64,000 nt of DNA from Hesseltinella vesiculosa (GCA_002104935.1 MCGT01000044.1:1-64000), one strand, 5' to 3'; shown: positions 1-11,011, numbered from the stretch's first letter. Program-made: numbers and translations. Notes: a model not told the origin generated them from the sequence alone.

Positions 1-2
1 AG

Positions 3-3000
3 TCCACCAAGACAAATCGGGCCCTTTACAGAGCGTTGCATCTAAAAACAGCCGAGTTAGCTGATTCAGCGAAAGGAGCTCCCACCTTGACAGAAGTCAC
101 GAAAGTGGTGGATGCCATTAGTGCCGCCTGGAATTATGACAAACTGTATGGTAGCCATGAACCAGAGCGTCACAGTACCGCTTCCGGTCAGAAAAAATCA
201 CTGAACAAGAAGCAGTCAAACAGGCATAGCGCTAAACGCCGTCGGGACGAACCCAGACCGGAAGATCTATGTGATCGTCACGGCAACAATCGGGTCGCCC
301 ATACCAAGTCGGAATGCTGGAGCAACAACGATTCAGCGAGCAAACGGTACAAGCATGGCAAAGATACGAGACCTGAGACTTCGTTCAGCGCTCGCAATCG
401 ACCATCGCCTAAGCAGCCGTATAGCTTCGCCAAGAAGCCCTCGCAGAACCCCCACGCCAGACGATACATCGTAGACAGTCGGGCCATGGAGGCGCAATGC
501 ACACTTTGCGGTTGTCACTTCCGGGACAAGTATACACTTCGTTCCCACCTCAAGCTTTCCGGTCATAACATGCCCAGAGCATCGTCGGACAAGAAACCCA
601 ATTATAGGGACGCCTTGCCAAGTGACGATGAAGAACCAATGGAAACAGATTCCAAAGGTAAAAAGCATGATGCACCGATATTCTTCAGAATGTCAAGTGT
701 AAAAAAACAAAAAAGAAAAACAAAAAGGGAGCAAGCGCCGATGTCTGAAAATATATTTTTTCCCATTACCATACAGGGCATTGAGACAATGGCACTTTTG
801 GACACTGGAGCCACACATAGCTCCATTAGCCCAATCTTTTGCTCCCGTAATAAAATCAAAATTTACGAAGCTGAAGGGCTCGTCCATCTCGCTGTTGAAG
901 GTCTTGTTTCCAAGAGACTAGGGACTACAGAAAGGTTATGCGTCAAAACCGACACCACCGAGGTTCATTGCGTTTTTGAGGTCATGGACATGCCTCAAGG
1001 CACAATAATCACCATCGGCATGGATGTAATGTCTGACCTTGGTATAGCAATCACTGGTCTACCCAGATGGCACGCTTCCTACAACGCAGACGAAATAAGA
1101 AAACGCATTACACCAGTTGAAGAGGACGTGATCCACCCAGTGGCTAATGACTCACCAGTGGGAAGCTCGCATGAAAGGACAAGAATGATGGCTACCATTG
1201 AACCTTTCATGGCAAGAAATCAAGCCATACCGAAGGGCACGTTTTGCAACGTACCAGAGTCGGTTGTTCATCTCGACACTGAGCCAGGCAAAACGGCATA
1301 CAAGCGCCAGTACACAGTACCTTGGGCTTTATCCTCACGGATGGAAAAATTCATTCAGGACGGTCTCGACGATCTTGTCATTCAAGAAATGACACAAGTG
1401 GACACCGCATGGAATTCACCTATTACCTTTGCGCCAAAAAAAGACGCACAAGGCAACAAGACAGACATGCGCCCTTGTTTAGATCCTCGACACATCAACC
1501 GTCTATTGCCTGATGATCGGTTTCCATTACCCATCATCGACGACATTTTCGAGCAGCTGAGAGATGCCTCTATATTCTCCACGCTAGATCTCAAAAGCGC
1601 ATTTAATCGCTTCAAGATTTATGAGCCGCACCAACATAAGACCGCTTTTACATATCAGAACAAGCAGTACAAGTTCGTTGGATGCCCTTTTGGCTTAAAA
1701 TCTATCTCAAGCAAATTTCAGAGGGTCATGTCGATCTTGCTCCATAAGCACAAAGATTTTGTACTCAATTTCGTAGACGACATTATCATTTATTCTCGGA
1801 ATTTGGATGAACATACAAAACACATCTGCACGGTCATAGACATACTGACCAATGCAAACCTGATCTTGAACGCAAGCAAATGTCATTTTGCGCAGGCCTC
1901 GGTCACACTCCTCGGATTCCAAGTTTCCAAACAGGGTGTCCGAATAGACCAAAACAAGCTTGTCAATCTCGATGAGTGGCCTATCCCTCGATCAGAGAAA
2001 GCGGTTCGTAGCTTCCTAGGTTTCGCCAACTACTTCCGTAAGTTCGTGCCTTCGATGTCTGCCCTGACCAGTCCACTTGATGACCTTCGCAACTGCAAGG
2101 ACGTACCGGGTAACTGGACGCCCAAGCATACGGAATGCTTCAAAGAAATTAAGGCTCGGCTACTACGCAAACCCATACTCGCTTACCCTAACTTCCAGTG
2201 GCCCTTCAAGGTAGCCACGGATGCGTCACAACACGGCCTCGGTGCAGTATTGTACCAACAGGACCCCGTGGATACAACTGTCGTTCACTACATTAGTTTC
2301 ATGGCCAGGTCGCTATCGAAATCTGAACGCAACTATTCTGCCACAAAGAGAGAGCTATTAGCTATTGTCTTTGCTCTCAGACGCTTCCATCATTACCTAT
2401 GGGGTAACCACTTCACTCTCTACTCTGATCATCGAGCCTTGTCGTACCTTCATACGCAAGAGGAGATCAACCCTATGATGAGCAACTGGTTAGAGACCAT
2501 TTTGGACTACAACTTTGACATTGTGCACATCCCTGGTCACGTTAACGTGTTACCGGACCACCTATCACGCTTCTTCCTCACGAGCCAACAGCCGGAGGGG
2601 GGTAATAAGCGTAGCAACCGCACAGAAGATGTTGAAACAAAGCCAGGGTCACAAACCACAAAAAAGCACAAAACTCAGAAGTGCAGCAAAAAAGAAAAAG
2701 AAAAAAGCGAAAAAGTAGAACCTCAAACAATCCTAAGCCGCTCTTGGCACGTGCACCCTGATATGACTCCCATGGATCTCGACACCTTCGAACCCACTGA
2801 GGATCTCGCACAGGACCACCCAGAATACAATGCAGCAACGGACATCAAATCCAGAGCATCACACATCAGAAATCTGGAAAATGAGAGTTACTACATACCA
2901 CCGCTTAGCGAAAGAAAGAAAATACTTGCCACTCAACACTTGGCCGGACATTTCGGAGCTGATTCCATGGTACGAGCCATTCGCAAAAGGCTAGGTATCG

Positions 3001-4316
3001 ACTGGCCAAAGATCCGAGAGGATGCAGTCAGAACCACTCAAGCCTGCGACAAGTGTATGAAGCATAATATCGTGCGCCACGGGTATCATCCGCTCAAATC
3101 CATTGAAGCTAAATGGCCAGGCGACCACTACGCAATTGACCTAGCGGGACCATTCCCCACGTCGCATAGCGATAACCATTACCTATTCGTGCTCATAGAC
3201 ATCCACAGCAAATATGTCATCTTGGAAGCAATTCCAGATAAAACATCACCCACGATCGCTAAAGTGCTGCTGAAGATATTTCTCACACGTGGCTTTCCAA
3301 AGGTACTGCAATCGGATAATGGCACTGAATTTGTAAATTCACTGGTAAAGCTGCTGACATCCTCATGCAAAGTGGATCACCGCCTGATTACCCCGTATCA
3401 TCCACGAGCAAATGGAGCTGCTGAAAGGGCTGTACAGACCATTACACGCATGCTAGCTAAACTCGTAGACAGTCAGTTGAAAGACTGGGATGAACACGTT
3501 GATGCAGTTGCATTCTTTTATAATACGCAACCTAATAGCACAACAGACTCAGCACCACACGATTTATTTCACGGCTGGAGGCAAAATAGCTTAATTGATT
3601 ATCGCAAAGACCATGAGGACTCTGTTGAGCACAACATTCCTACAGGTAACTACGATCAAGAGCATATCCAAGACCGAATCCGAGAGCTGCAAATCGTTCA
3701 CGATGCAGTGAATGAAAAAGTAAGCCAAAGAAGAAAGGTCGTGAAAGCAGCCTACGACAAGAAACACAAGATGATAGAATTCTCGACTGGGACGCTAGTC
3801 GCTATCGAAGACCCTCTCTTGACACGCAAACTGGAGCCTAGGTACCATGGCCCATATCGAGTCGTGATCGTTACAGAAGGAGGTTCCTATGTGTTGGAGG
3901 ACACCATCACAGGTGAAAGATTGCCAGAGAGGTTCGCACCCTCGCAACTAAAACCAGTATCGGATGATCCTATATTCAAAGACGCAGAAGACGAAGATAA
4001 CGAGCAACGCTACGTCGTAGAAAAAATAGTCGACCATCGCGGAGAAGTAGGGAAGAGGCAATACCTGGTAAAGTGGAAAGGATACCCTTTTGACGAAGCC
4101 ACATGGGAGCCCTCGAACAGCTTCGACGACACCGCACTAATTGATCGCTATTGGAGACGTCTCGAACGCGAAGCCATAGCCGCCGATAAGCCCAAAACCT
4201 CTGTTGTACCTACCGGTAACGTCAATAGACAAAAAAAGGATAACAAGTTAATGCGCAAGGGACACAGGCAAAGTCAACGTCAAAACACTGGACAAAGAAG
4301 ATCCACACGCCAATGA
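3..4316 (+). CDS. Ty3/gypsy chromovirus Gag-Pol polyprotein (5' partial)
   Basis: This is the polyprotein of an LTR retrotransposon. The frame is open from base 3 with no stop, so the Gag start lies left of the window; the ORF end at 4316 is intact. Counting from codon TTG at 36, visible parts in order are: an incomplete Gag tail, a C2H2-like finger near residues 155-177, aspartic protease (LLDTGATHS, Asp 256), reverse transcriptase with FVDD at about 579, RNase H (TDASQHGLGAVL), integrase with HH-CC zinc site (H-x3-H ... C-x2-C) and a DDE core (AIDLAGPF, QSDNGTEF, NGAAERA), a GPY motif, and a C-terminal chromodomain from about 1325 (YLVKWKGYP, TWEP). The chromodomain assigns it to the chromoviruses, which target chromatin for integration. 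No disruption is seen in 4.3 kb, so the copy looks young. Confidence 0.95.
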   Translation, partial: STKTNRALYRALHLKTAELADSAKGAPTLTEVTKVVDAISAAWNYDKLYGSHEPERHSTASGQKKSLNKKQSNRHSAKRRRDEPRPEDLCDRHGNNRVAHTKSECWSNNDSASKRYKHGKDTRPETSFSARNRPSPKQPYSFAKKPSQNPHARRYIVDSRAMEAQCTLCGCHFRDKYTLRSHLKLSGHNMPRASSDKKPNYRDALPSDDEEPMETDSKGKKHDAPIFFRMSSVKKQKRKTKREQAPMSENIFFPITIQGIETMALLDTGATHSSISPIFCSRNKIKIYEAEGLVHLAVEGLVSKRLGTTERLCVKTDTTEVHCVFEVMDMPQGTIITIGMDVMSDLGIAITGLPRWHASYNADEIRKRITPVEEDVIHPVANDSPVGSSHERTRMMATIEPFMARNQAIPKGTFCNVPESVVHLDTEPGKTAYKRQYTVPWALSSRMEKFIQDGLDDLVIQEMTQVDTAWNSPITFAPKKDAQGNKTDMRPCLDPRHINRLLPDDRFPLPIIDDIFEQLRDASIFSTLDLKSAFNRFKIYEPHQHKTAFTYQNKQYKFVGCPFGLKSISSKFQRVMSILLHKHKDFVLNFVDDIIIYSRNLDEHTKHICTVIDILTNANLILNASKCHFAQASVTLLGFQVSKQGVRIDQNKLVNLDEWPIPRSEKAVRSFLGFANYFRKFVPSMSALTSPLDDLRNCKDVPGNWTPKHTECFKEIKARLLRKPILAYPNFQWPFKVATDASQHGLGAVLYQQDPVDTTVVHYISFMARSLSKSERNYSATKRELLAIVFALRRFHHYLWGNHFTLYSDHRALSYLHTQEEINPMMSNWLETILDYNFDIVHIPGHVNVLPDHLSRFFLTSQQPEGGNKRSNRTEDVETKPGSQTTKKHKTQKCSKKEKEKSEKVEPQTILSRSWHVHPDMTPMDLDTFEPTEDLAQDHPEYNAATDIKSRASHIRNLENESYYIPPLSERKKILATQHLAGHFGADSMVRAIRKRLGIDWPKIREDAVRTTQACDKCMKHNIVRHGYHPLKSIEAKWPGDHYAIDLAGPFPTSHSDNHYLFVLIDIHSKYVILEAIPDKTSPTIAKVLLKIFLTRGFPKVLQSDNGTEFVNSLVKLLTSSCKVDHRLITPYHPRANGAAERAVQTITRMLAKLVDSQLKDWDEHVDAVAFFYNTQPNSTTDSAPHDLFHGWRQNSLIDYRKDHEDSVEHNIPTGNYDQEHIQDRIRELQIVHDAVNEKVSQRRKVVKAAYDKKHKMIEFSTGTLVAIEDPLLTRKLEPRYHGPYRVVIVTEGGSYVLEDTITGERLPERFAPSQLKPVSDDPIFKDAEDEDNEQRYVVEKIVDHRGEVGKRQYLVKWKGYPFDEATWEPSNSFDDTALIDRYWRRLEREAIAADKPKTSVVPTGNVNRQKKDNKLMRKGHRQSQRQNTGQRRSTRQ

Positions 4317-4835
4317 GAACAACGTTCCCTTGGTAAAACTGCATTCAAGTAGCTCAAGTACATTGCAGGACAATGATGATATAAGACTATAATCAAAATG
4401 ATTCAAGAAGTGATGAAATACGAGACTAAACTTTGGAAGAAGAAATAGGACAAACTAATCCAAACAGTCCTTTGCCAAGCACAACAAACACGTAACTCCG
4501 ACCTGTGGAAGATCTGCAACTTGGTTCTCCGGTGGCCACCAATTTTGGAATCAGCCGCATTGACGCCGCAGCAAGGATCAAAGTTACGAATCTTAATACT
4601 TTCACCAGTATGTCTTTGAGCATCAAGCATGTCAAGGTCTGGTGGGGGGTAATGTGAACTTGAAGCCAATCAGCCGCCCTCACATAGCTTGTGCAACTAC
4701 TGAGCCCCTGCCTGTAACACAATATTTATTAGTCACAGTCAGAGGACTCTGTTATGATTCCCTCTTCTTCCCCATCTGATTCTATAATCATATAAAAACC
4801 AACCACTTCGAATCTCGTATTCTTACACGGAGCGA
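4317..4835. other. Possible 3' LTR / flank of the retrotransposon
   Basis: No gene is seen here. A purine-rich run near 4431-4450 could be a polypurine tract, and a TATAAAAA box lies at 4791-4798, which would suit an LTR promoter. The partner LTR is outside the window, so LTR limits cannot be set. The stretch ends where the CACTGG end of the next element begins. Confidence 0.3.
4791..4798 (+). promoter_or_regulatory. Candidate TATA box
   Basis: TATAAAAA occurs about 470 bp after the retrotransposon stop codon and 38 bp before the CACTGG end of the DNA transposon. It could be the LTR promoter or chance in AT-rich DNA. Confidence 0.25.
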
Positions 4836-4844
4836 CACTGGCCT

Positions 4845-4990
4845 GTGACAAATATTTGCGGTCGCACTGCGACTTTTGAGGCTTTTTTTTTTTTGGTCCC
4901 GGCTTTGACACAGCCCAGTGACAAATATTTGCGGTCGCACTGCGACTTTTCAGGCTTTTGATTTAAAGGTTCCCGGTTTACACAGCCAAG
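4845..4990 (+). repeat. 73-bp tandem duplication of the transposon left end
   Basis: The word GTGACAAATATTTGCGG followed by TCGCACTGCGACTTTT occurs at 4845 and again at 4918, a 73-bp period. Both units finish near ACACAGCC. The second unit has lost part of the poly(T) tract. The subterminal repeat thus duplicates the likely transposase-binding region. Confidence 0.85.
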
Positions 4991-5370
4991 CGACAGACGT
5001 CTAAAATCTGGTCAGTTTAGTAGCTTGAGCCCAAATGAAAAATCATTGGGTCAGCTGTATAAAATGGGCTTGCTGAGCTGTGAACGGGCCAAGCTATTCT
5101 TCGTTTGCATTGGTCACTTTATTTTTGGCACGCTACAACCTGGCCAAAATTTGCTCTGTGGGTCATCTTGCACAAGTGGCCCAATGTTTTTTTATTTTGG
5201 CTTCTGATTACTAACCTCACCCAGCCTCTTACATCTTTCCCCAAGACTTTTTTTTTTGCACAAGGCTTTCCTTTGAGTCGTGTATATTGTACTCAAGAAA
5301 AATCAGTTGGTGATGGTGATTTTTAGCATTTTGTGCTAGTATGCAAAATTTGGAGTGAATTTATTTAAAG

Positions 5371-5640
5371 CAACTTCGCACTGTAATTTTTAATCAGTTC
5401 GCCTGGGGGTCGCCTGGGAAAAATGGCCGATTTTTCATTTTTTTAAGCTGGAGGATCGGAGGTGCCAAATCGTATCTGAACAGAAGCTGGCTGGGCAGCC
5501 TTCACCAATCAGCCTGGTTTTTTTAGTACCATCATCATTCATGTATTTTCGCATATATACAAAATTTCATATCGATTTGATCACTCAAAAGGTCTATGCA
5601 GCATTGCTTTTTTTTTTTTTTTTTTTTGAAAAATGGAAAT
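5371..5640 (+). repeat. Dispersed repeat, copy A
   Basis: The segment shares an ordered series of words with 60581-60845 and, in its second half, with 35322-35481: CTGGGGGTC, CGATTTTTC, AAGCTGGAG, TGGCTGGG followed by CCTT, a pyrimidine-rich block with ATCAT, then ATGCAG..TTGCTTTTTT. All three copies have the same orientation. Copy A sits inside the DNA transposon, 5' of the 5839 gene, so it may be part of that element family's leader or subterminal region. Confidence 0.75.
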
Positions 5641-5662
5641 GATGGATCCCATTCAAATTCCG

Positions 5663-5702
<40 letters not shown>

Positions 5703-5838
5703 CAAGTTTCTGGTTGTTTGTTGGGTTAATAGGCAAGAAGTTCTCGCGCTTTATTGTTTCACGAAAATTAAAGTATTAAAGAGCCATCTTCTGAAGCACA
5801 TATTGAGAATATCCTCACTCCTTGCTCTTTTAAAAAAA

Positions 5839-7080
5839 ATGTCAAATCGTCGGTTCCAAAACCAACGCACAGATGATAGCAATCTCCGAGAGGAAATTGC
5901 AATTGCCGTTGAAGTTTCAGTTCAAGAAGCCTTGTCAGAGTTCAAATCTGATTTGAAACGTCAGCTCCAGAACGTACTGGACGTCCACCTGGAAAACATG
6001 AAGCGTGAGTTCGTTTCAATAAACGACCTCCCTAGTTTGCTTCCCGAGCCTGTTGTTGCACCGGCCACACCTGTGGAAGCTGACCAAGTTCAAAATGAAA
6101 GCCAGCGAAAGCGAATGAAGGTACAGTATTTTTTTAAGAAACCACATAGAAAAGTGATGTCATCAACATTTTATCGATAACAGGAAGCTGTCACGTTGGC
6201 AATTGCTTCGATTGGCACAGGAAGCACTGCACAATGGGACTTGAAGAAACCCGTGAACGATTCTGCAAATTTGGCCTTCAGGAATCTCGTATGGGAAAAT
6301 GTGCGAAACGGTCCTCATGCGGCAATGTTACAAGATTACTCTTTCGAGGCTTTCAATTGCATGAAGGAAGTTCTCAATGAAAAAATCATCTACCGACGCC
6401 GGAAAACGGGAAAACCTCAAACGCGGGAGCAGAAAAACGAGCGAGCCTTTCAGCGCAGAATGCAAGCAAAAAGAACACAGGTAAAAAAAAAAAAAAAAAA
6501 AAAAAAAAGAGGCTTGACTTCGTTTCTCAAATGTAGAAATCAAAAAATCGAAAGGCTTTTTTTTTCGAGAACAAACGAAACATTGCTAGGCATATCCTGG
6601 GGACCAATGTCCCCAAGGCCAATGACCCATCTATCAAGAATCAACTTCTTGATGGTATTGGAGCGGCATTGGAGCCAAATTATATGTCAGATGAAGAATA
6701 TTTAGTACCTGACGTGTCATACATGCCATCATGGCGGTCACCGGCCGTAAGTACAGTGTGGATATCAACGATGATATTCTTATCGATTTATGCGAAAAAA
6801 ATTGACTTTTTTTTTTTACAATTTCTTTTCTTACAAGTTGAATGCTGTTCTCCATTTTTTGGACACGGGTTCTAGTGAGCCCAACAGGTTCCAAACTTAT
6901 GAGCCTGTTGACGTGAAATCCACTCGTCAGCCAAATACGAATGCCATGCATCCTTGGATGTATGTGCATGACAAGGAGCTCGACACCGACTTGATTCTGG
7001 ACTCAGATTTTGTGGTGAATCAACTGAAGCACGGCAGCATCGCCATGCCTGCTCCATATGAACCAAGCTTGGAAATCTAA
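5839..7080 (+). CDS. Unrecognised protein encoded in the DNA transposon
   Basis: Four exons are supported: 5839-6120, 6184-6480, 6537-6746 and 6838-7080, joined by GT-AG introns (GTACAG, GTAAAA, GTAAGT donors) with the frame preserved at each junction. The start at 5839 is the first ATG of the exon. The product is about 343 residues. The N-terminus is charged and probably helical (coiled-coil-like to about residue 60), followed by a Lys/Arg-rich stretch (RRRKTGKPQTREQKNE), an acidic MSDEEYLVPD segment and a C-terminus rich in Trp/His/Asp. Intron 2 has a run of about 26 A immediately after the GT donor. I do not recognise the family. It lies tail-to-tail with the transposase inside the same terminal repeats, which suggests an accessory transposon protein (DNA binding is possible from its basic stretch), but this is inference. 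Confidence 0.75.
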
Positions 7081-7342
7081 TCCCCGCACCGGAGTAAAAG
7101 ATGATGACGTGTTTTTTTGTTTTTTTTTTAGACTTTTCATCCTCTTGCCATTTGCCAAATCGTTTTTACATTAAATCGTTCAGCACCTTTTATTTGCGTC
7201 TACTATGTCCTTAGTTTTATATTTTTTAAAAACTTGTTTGTCTAGAAATGTCCTTTTAATAGCAAAACTCTGCAATGATTCCAAGGCAAGCTTCTTGATA
7301 AAACTTTTTTTTTTTGCTCAACATCCAACACTCCAAAAGCTT

Positions 7343-10300
7343 TTATTCATAATAGATTTTCCTTGGAAGGAAACATACGGCGACTGTGTTGCGGAATGGA
7401 AGAGACTTCAAAATGACATTACTATGGATCTTAGCGACAGGGACCACACTTGAAGCATCCAGTGCCAAGTCATTTATCATCCAAGCTTCAAGGCCATGCT
7501 TGCGAAAAATGGTATAGTCATGCGGTGGCTTGCGCAACCAACATACCATGGCAAGCTGATGGTCCTTCTTCGTGCCGTTTACAACTACTTCTTGTAGGAA
7601 GAAAGTAGCCACTTTACCTGGTCGGAGGTACACGTTGCCGTCAGCGTCAACTTCTTTGACTGCCACGTATGAACTGGTCGCACCATGGACTTGTGAAGAG
7701 GTAAAGGTGGTGCCAAACAAAGTGACCTTGCCAGCAATCTTGACACGATGATCCATCTTGTAGGAACCACGTATGAACTGGTCGCACCATGGACTTGTGA
7801 AGAGGTAAAGGTGGTGCCAAACAAAGTGACCTTGCCAGCAATCTTGACACGATGATCCATCTTGTAGGAACTTCCGTAGCATGCTTGGTAGAATACCTCC
7901 AAAAGACGAATCTTGTCCTGGGGTACAACAGCAAGCCGCCTGTTCACACGTTCAAAGACGCAGCAAGAACCAAGGTGTTCACTTCCGGTGGCCATTATAT
8001 GAGGGTCTTCTGCAATTGAAGCTAGAGTTGCCATGTCAATGGGCACGCACTGCTTGTTTTTTTTGTGGCTGCAGCCTTGGAGATTGCCCATGGCCTTGTC
8101 AAACATACGGCTCACATTGTCCGGAAGATTCAATGGTGCTAAAAGGTCGCGCTGATATACCTTTTGCAAAAAACCTTTCATGAAGGTAAGCTCAAAAGTC
8201 CCTCGTTGATTGGTATTGATGTTCTTGATGATGCCATTATATCTCTCGAAGCCAAAGCACCAGAAGCTGTACACTGGGCCAAAATCAAGCAAATTATCAA
8301 CAAGATGGGCGTGCAGGTGCATGTTGATGGTCACTGCGTGTCGACCATACAAGCTGCGAACGCCATTGCCAAATTCACAAAATAGCTGGTAAAAAAAAAA
8401 AAAGCTAGCGGTGAGCACAATCAATTTTTTTAATTTTTTTTTTTTTTTTTCAAAGATGCCTCACCTGGTCAGCTTGTCTGGCTTGGCTTCTGGTGATGGA
8501 GGGTCGGGTGACGAGCTTGCAAGCTTCAACGAACAAAAGCCAGTGCTGGAACTGGACCAAGCTCAAGCAGGTGTCATGAAGAAGGCACTGCGAAATGCCG
8601 AGGGTCCACTTGCGCCAATCATCGGATGTCAATTGGCTAAAGCGACTTGCGATTTTCCTCCTCGACATTTGCATGGACGGTGGTACGATCAAGTCATGTA
8701 CGAGCTGGCGTTCCATTCTGTGAATTTCTTTGTTGGTGAAGAGCGCCTTGTCAACTCGCTTGCCATGTCGATCGAGAGCCTTGTCAGAAGCCCACAACAT
8801 CGTCATGCGCTTGGCGGTGCCGGAAAACAAGTTGTGCATGGGATCAACGACAATTTGGCGGACTGGATCAAAGTAGTCCAAGCGCTGCAGTTCAGAATAT
8901 CGGACACCACTTTGCTTTTCCAGGTCGGTTCGAGCCTTTTCAGTTGTTGCTTCCAGCCATTGCTCACCTTGTGCCTTGATCGCCTCTTTTTTTTTTTTTC
9001 CCAGGCTTCCGTGTCCGCTTTGTTGAATCCGGAAAAGTCCGGCAAGTTGGTGTAAACAGGGCTCCTTGGGAACTGGCGCACGCAGTAGATGCATGGCACT
9101 GTCCCGCCTTGGCCAATGAAGCCACCGACCTTCCTGGCGGCAGGAATATCACAAACGACCTTGAGCAACGCAGCGCGCACCGTTCGTCCACCAATGCTTG
9201 GCATGTCCACACCTTTGTAGAGTTGTAATAACTCTTTTACCAGCGGCTTGAGGTAATGGTTCATTTGACTTTTGGACGGCTCATGTGGACCAGGGATCAC
9301 GCCAACAAGAATGACATTTTCGATTTCGTAGCGCTCATCTCTTGGCAAGTTATCAATAACAAGGTAGATTGCTCCGCAAGAGTAACTGCCAGCACCGCTC
9401 CACGGCTGAAACCAATCGACATTCAGCGTAAGCATGAGCGAGCTTCTGTCATCGGTGAATGGCTCATTGTTCTTGTCTTTCAGTGCTGTCCACATGGCTC
9501 CATCGTACACTTCTGTCATAACATCTTCAGGCGACGCGCGACTTCTCCAGTGGTTGATTTTGTTAAAAAAGTTGGGGCGAGAGCAAAAAATATCCAAGGC
9601 TGAAATGACTGATTGATAGGCGTATGCCTTCCTTGCGTATTGTTTTGGATTGCCGGTGATCGTGGTGTACATAGGCGTTTTACAAGGCACCCTCATCGAT
9701 GGCCATTCGTGGTTCTTGAACTCCACATTTGGGCAAAGGTATTGTGGATCACCACTATCATCTACCCAGTGACATTTTTCACAAGCAGTGTAGGTCTTTA
9801 CAGTGTTAAATTTTGGGCCAGCACCGTATCTTTTGGCGAGCGTTTGCAAGGTGACAGGAAATTGAAAAGCTTGTACCCCGGGGATGGGAACCATTAACAC
9901 CAGTATGATAGCGTTCAGCACCAACAGCAATGACTCCACCATGGACCTAGGCATACCTTTTGAATGCATGGCCAACAAGAACACAGCTACCATGACGAAC
10001 ACGCCATCTGAGGTAACTAGCAACGTTGCCAGAAAAAAAATGTCAGTTTTTTTTTTTTTTTTTTTTTTTTTTCTTAGGGCTAACCGTTGTTATTGTTATT
10101 GTCATTGTCATTGTCATTGTCATCGTCATCACTGCAGCTTGCATCCATGGGTCCTTCCCAGCCAAAGTCGAACAAGTCATCATCTACCATTGAACTTTGC
10201 CAAGCAGCACTTGCTCCCTGAGTCAGATCGGTTTCATCTTCACCATCACTATCAAGTTCATCGGGTACAAGGTCTCTCTGGTCGTACTCCTCCTCTAAGC

Positions 10301-11011
10301 ATTCAGACGTTCCAAGATCTTGCATTCGCTGAACCACACCCTCAACTTCGGCGTCTATCATGCACAAAAGAAATATACCGGTAAACCCAAGTTTTTTTTT
10401 TTTTAAGCACTACAAACCTTGCTCTTCATCGTTCTCACTTTGGGCTTCGGCTTCGTACAGGTCTTCTAAGGAATATAACTTTTTGGTGAGCACCTCTCTA
10501 CATCATTGCATTTTTTTCCTAACCTATTTCTTCTTCAGCTTCACTAACAGCAAGGTCATCACAGACGGGGATGCGCTCACTGAGCAGCGAAACTGCAAAC
10601 ATGGTTTGAAGGTAAGGTTTCTGTTCCCGTTTTTTTTACTTTTTTTTTTACTGACCATTATCAATTGCATCATCATCGATAGTGTCGACATTGGCCTCGG
10701 TGATTTCGTCCATTTCTTCACCAGAAGCACTTTGGGCATTGTGCCCTACAGGAACAGCATCAATTATATGACTCTTTTCTCACTTGCTCTTTTTTCTTGT
10801 TAGTATACTCACCATAGCCACGCATCATTGCATCACGCAATCTCTGATTGTTTCTGTGCCTGTAAAATGTAGCCATCGATACTTGCTCGCCCTTGCCATT
10901 TGAATATTCCATGCAAGGATCGCACTTGCACAACCAAACGGGCCTCTTTCCAACCTCTTGGGATGAAGGCGTGTCTGTTTGATCAAGGTATCTCTTTTTT
11001 CCGGTGTCCAT
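7343..11011 (-). pseudogene. Plavaka/Tnp2-type transposase, frameshifted by a 104-bp duplication
   Basis: The gene reads leftward in several exons. The first (11011-10813) has a Cys-rich motif (CKCDPC ... VSMATFYRH) typical of the N-terminus of these transposases. Small acidic exons follow, then one with an Asp/Asn repeat (about 10084-10131). The large exon (about 10014-9020) carries the Tnp2-like core (LNVDWFQPW, SYSCGAIYLVIDNLP, LVGVIPGPHEP). The next exon holds DPMHNLFSGTAK, the signature around a catalytic Asp of Plavaka-type enzymes. The C-terminal part has a DUF4218-like block (HLHAHLVDNLL, FGPVYSFWCFGFERYNG). The reading frame is broken at 7663-7870, where a 104-bp unit (not a multiple of 3) is exactly doubled; the correct downstream frame then runs to the stop at 7343. 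Exon limits in the 10.1-10.8 kb part are approximate. No canonical GTAAGT-type donor that would splice out one copy is visible. Confidence 0.85.
7663..7870 (+). repeat. Exact 104-bp tandem duplication inside the transposase
   Basis: Bases 7663-7766 and 7767-7870 are identical over 104 bp, each starting CCACGTATGAACTGG and ending CTTGTAGGAA. On the reverse strand the two copies encode the same peptide in two different frames, which shows that the second copy was added after the coding sequence was established. Perfect identity implies a recent event. Confidence 0.97.

Noticed and set aside
10084..10131. GTCATT/GTTATT microsatellite as a separate repeat
   Set aside because: It is the coding Asp/Asn tract of the transposase exon and is explained by that gene.
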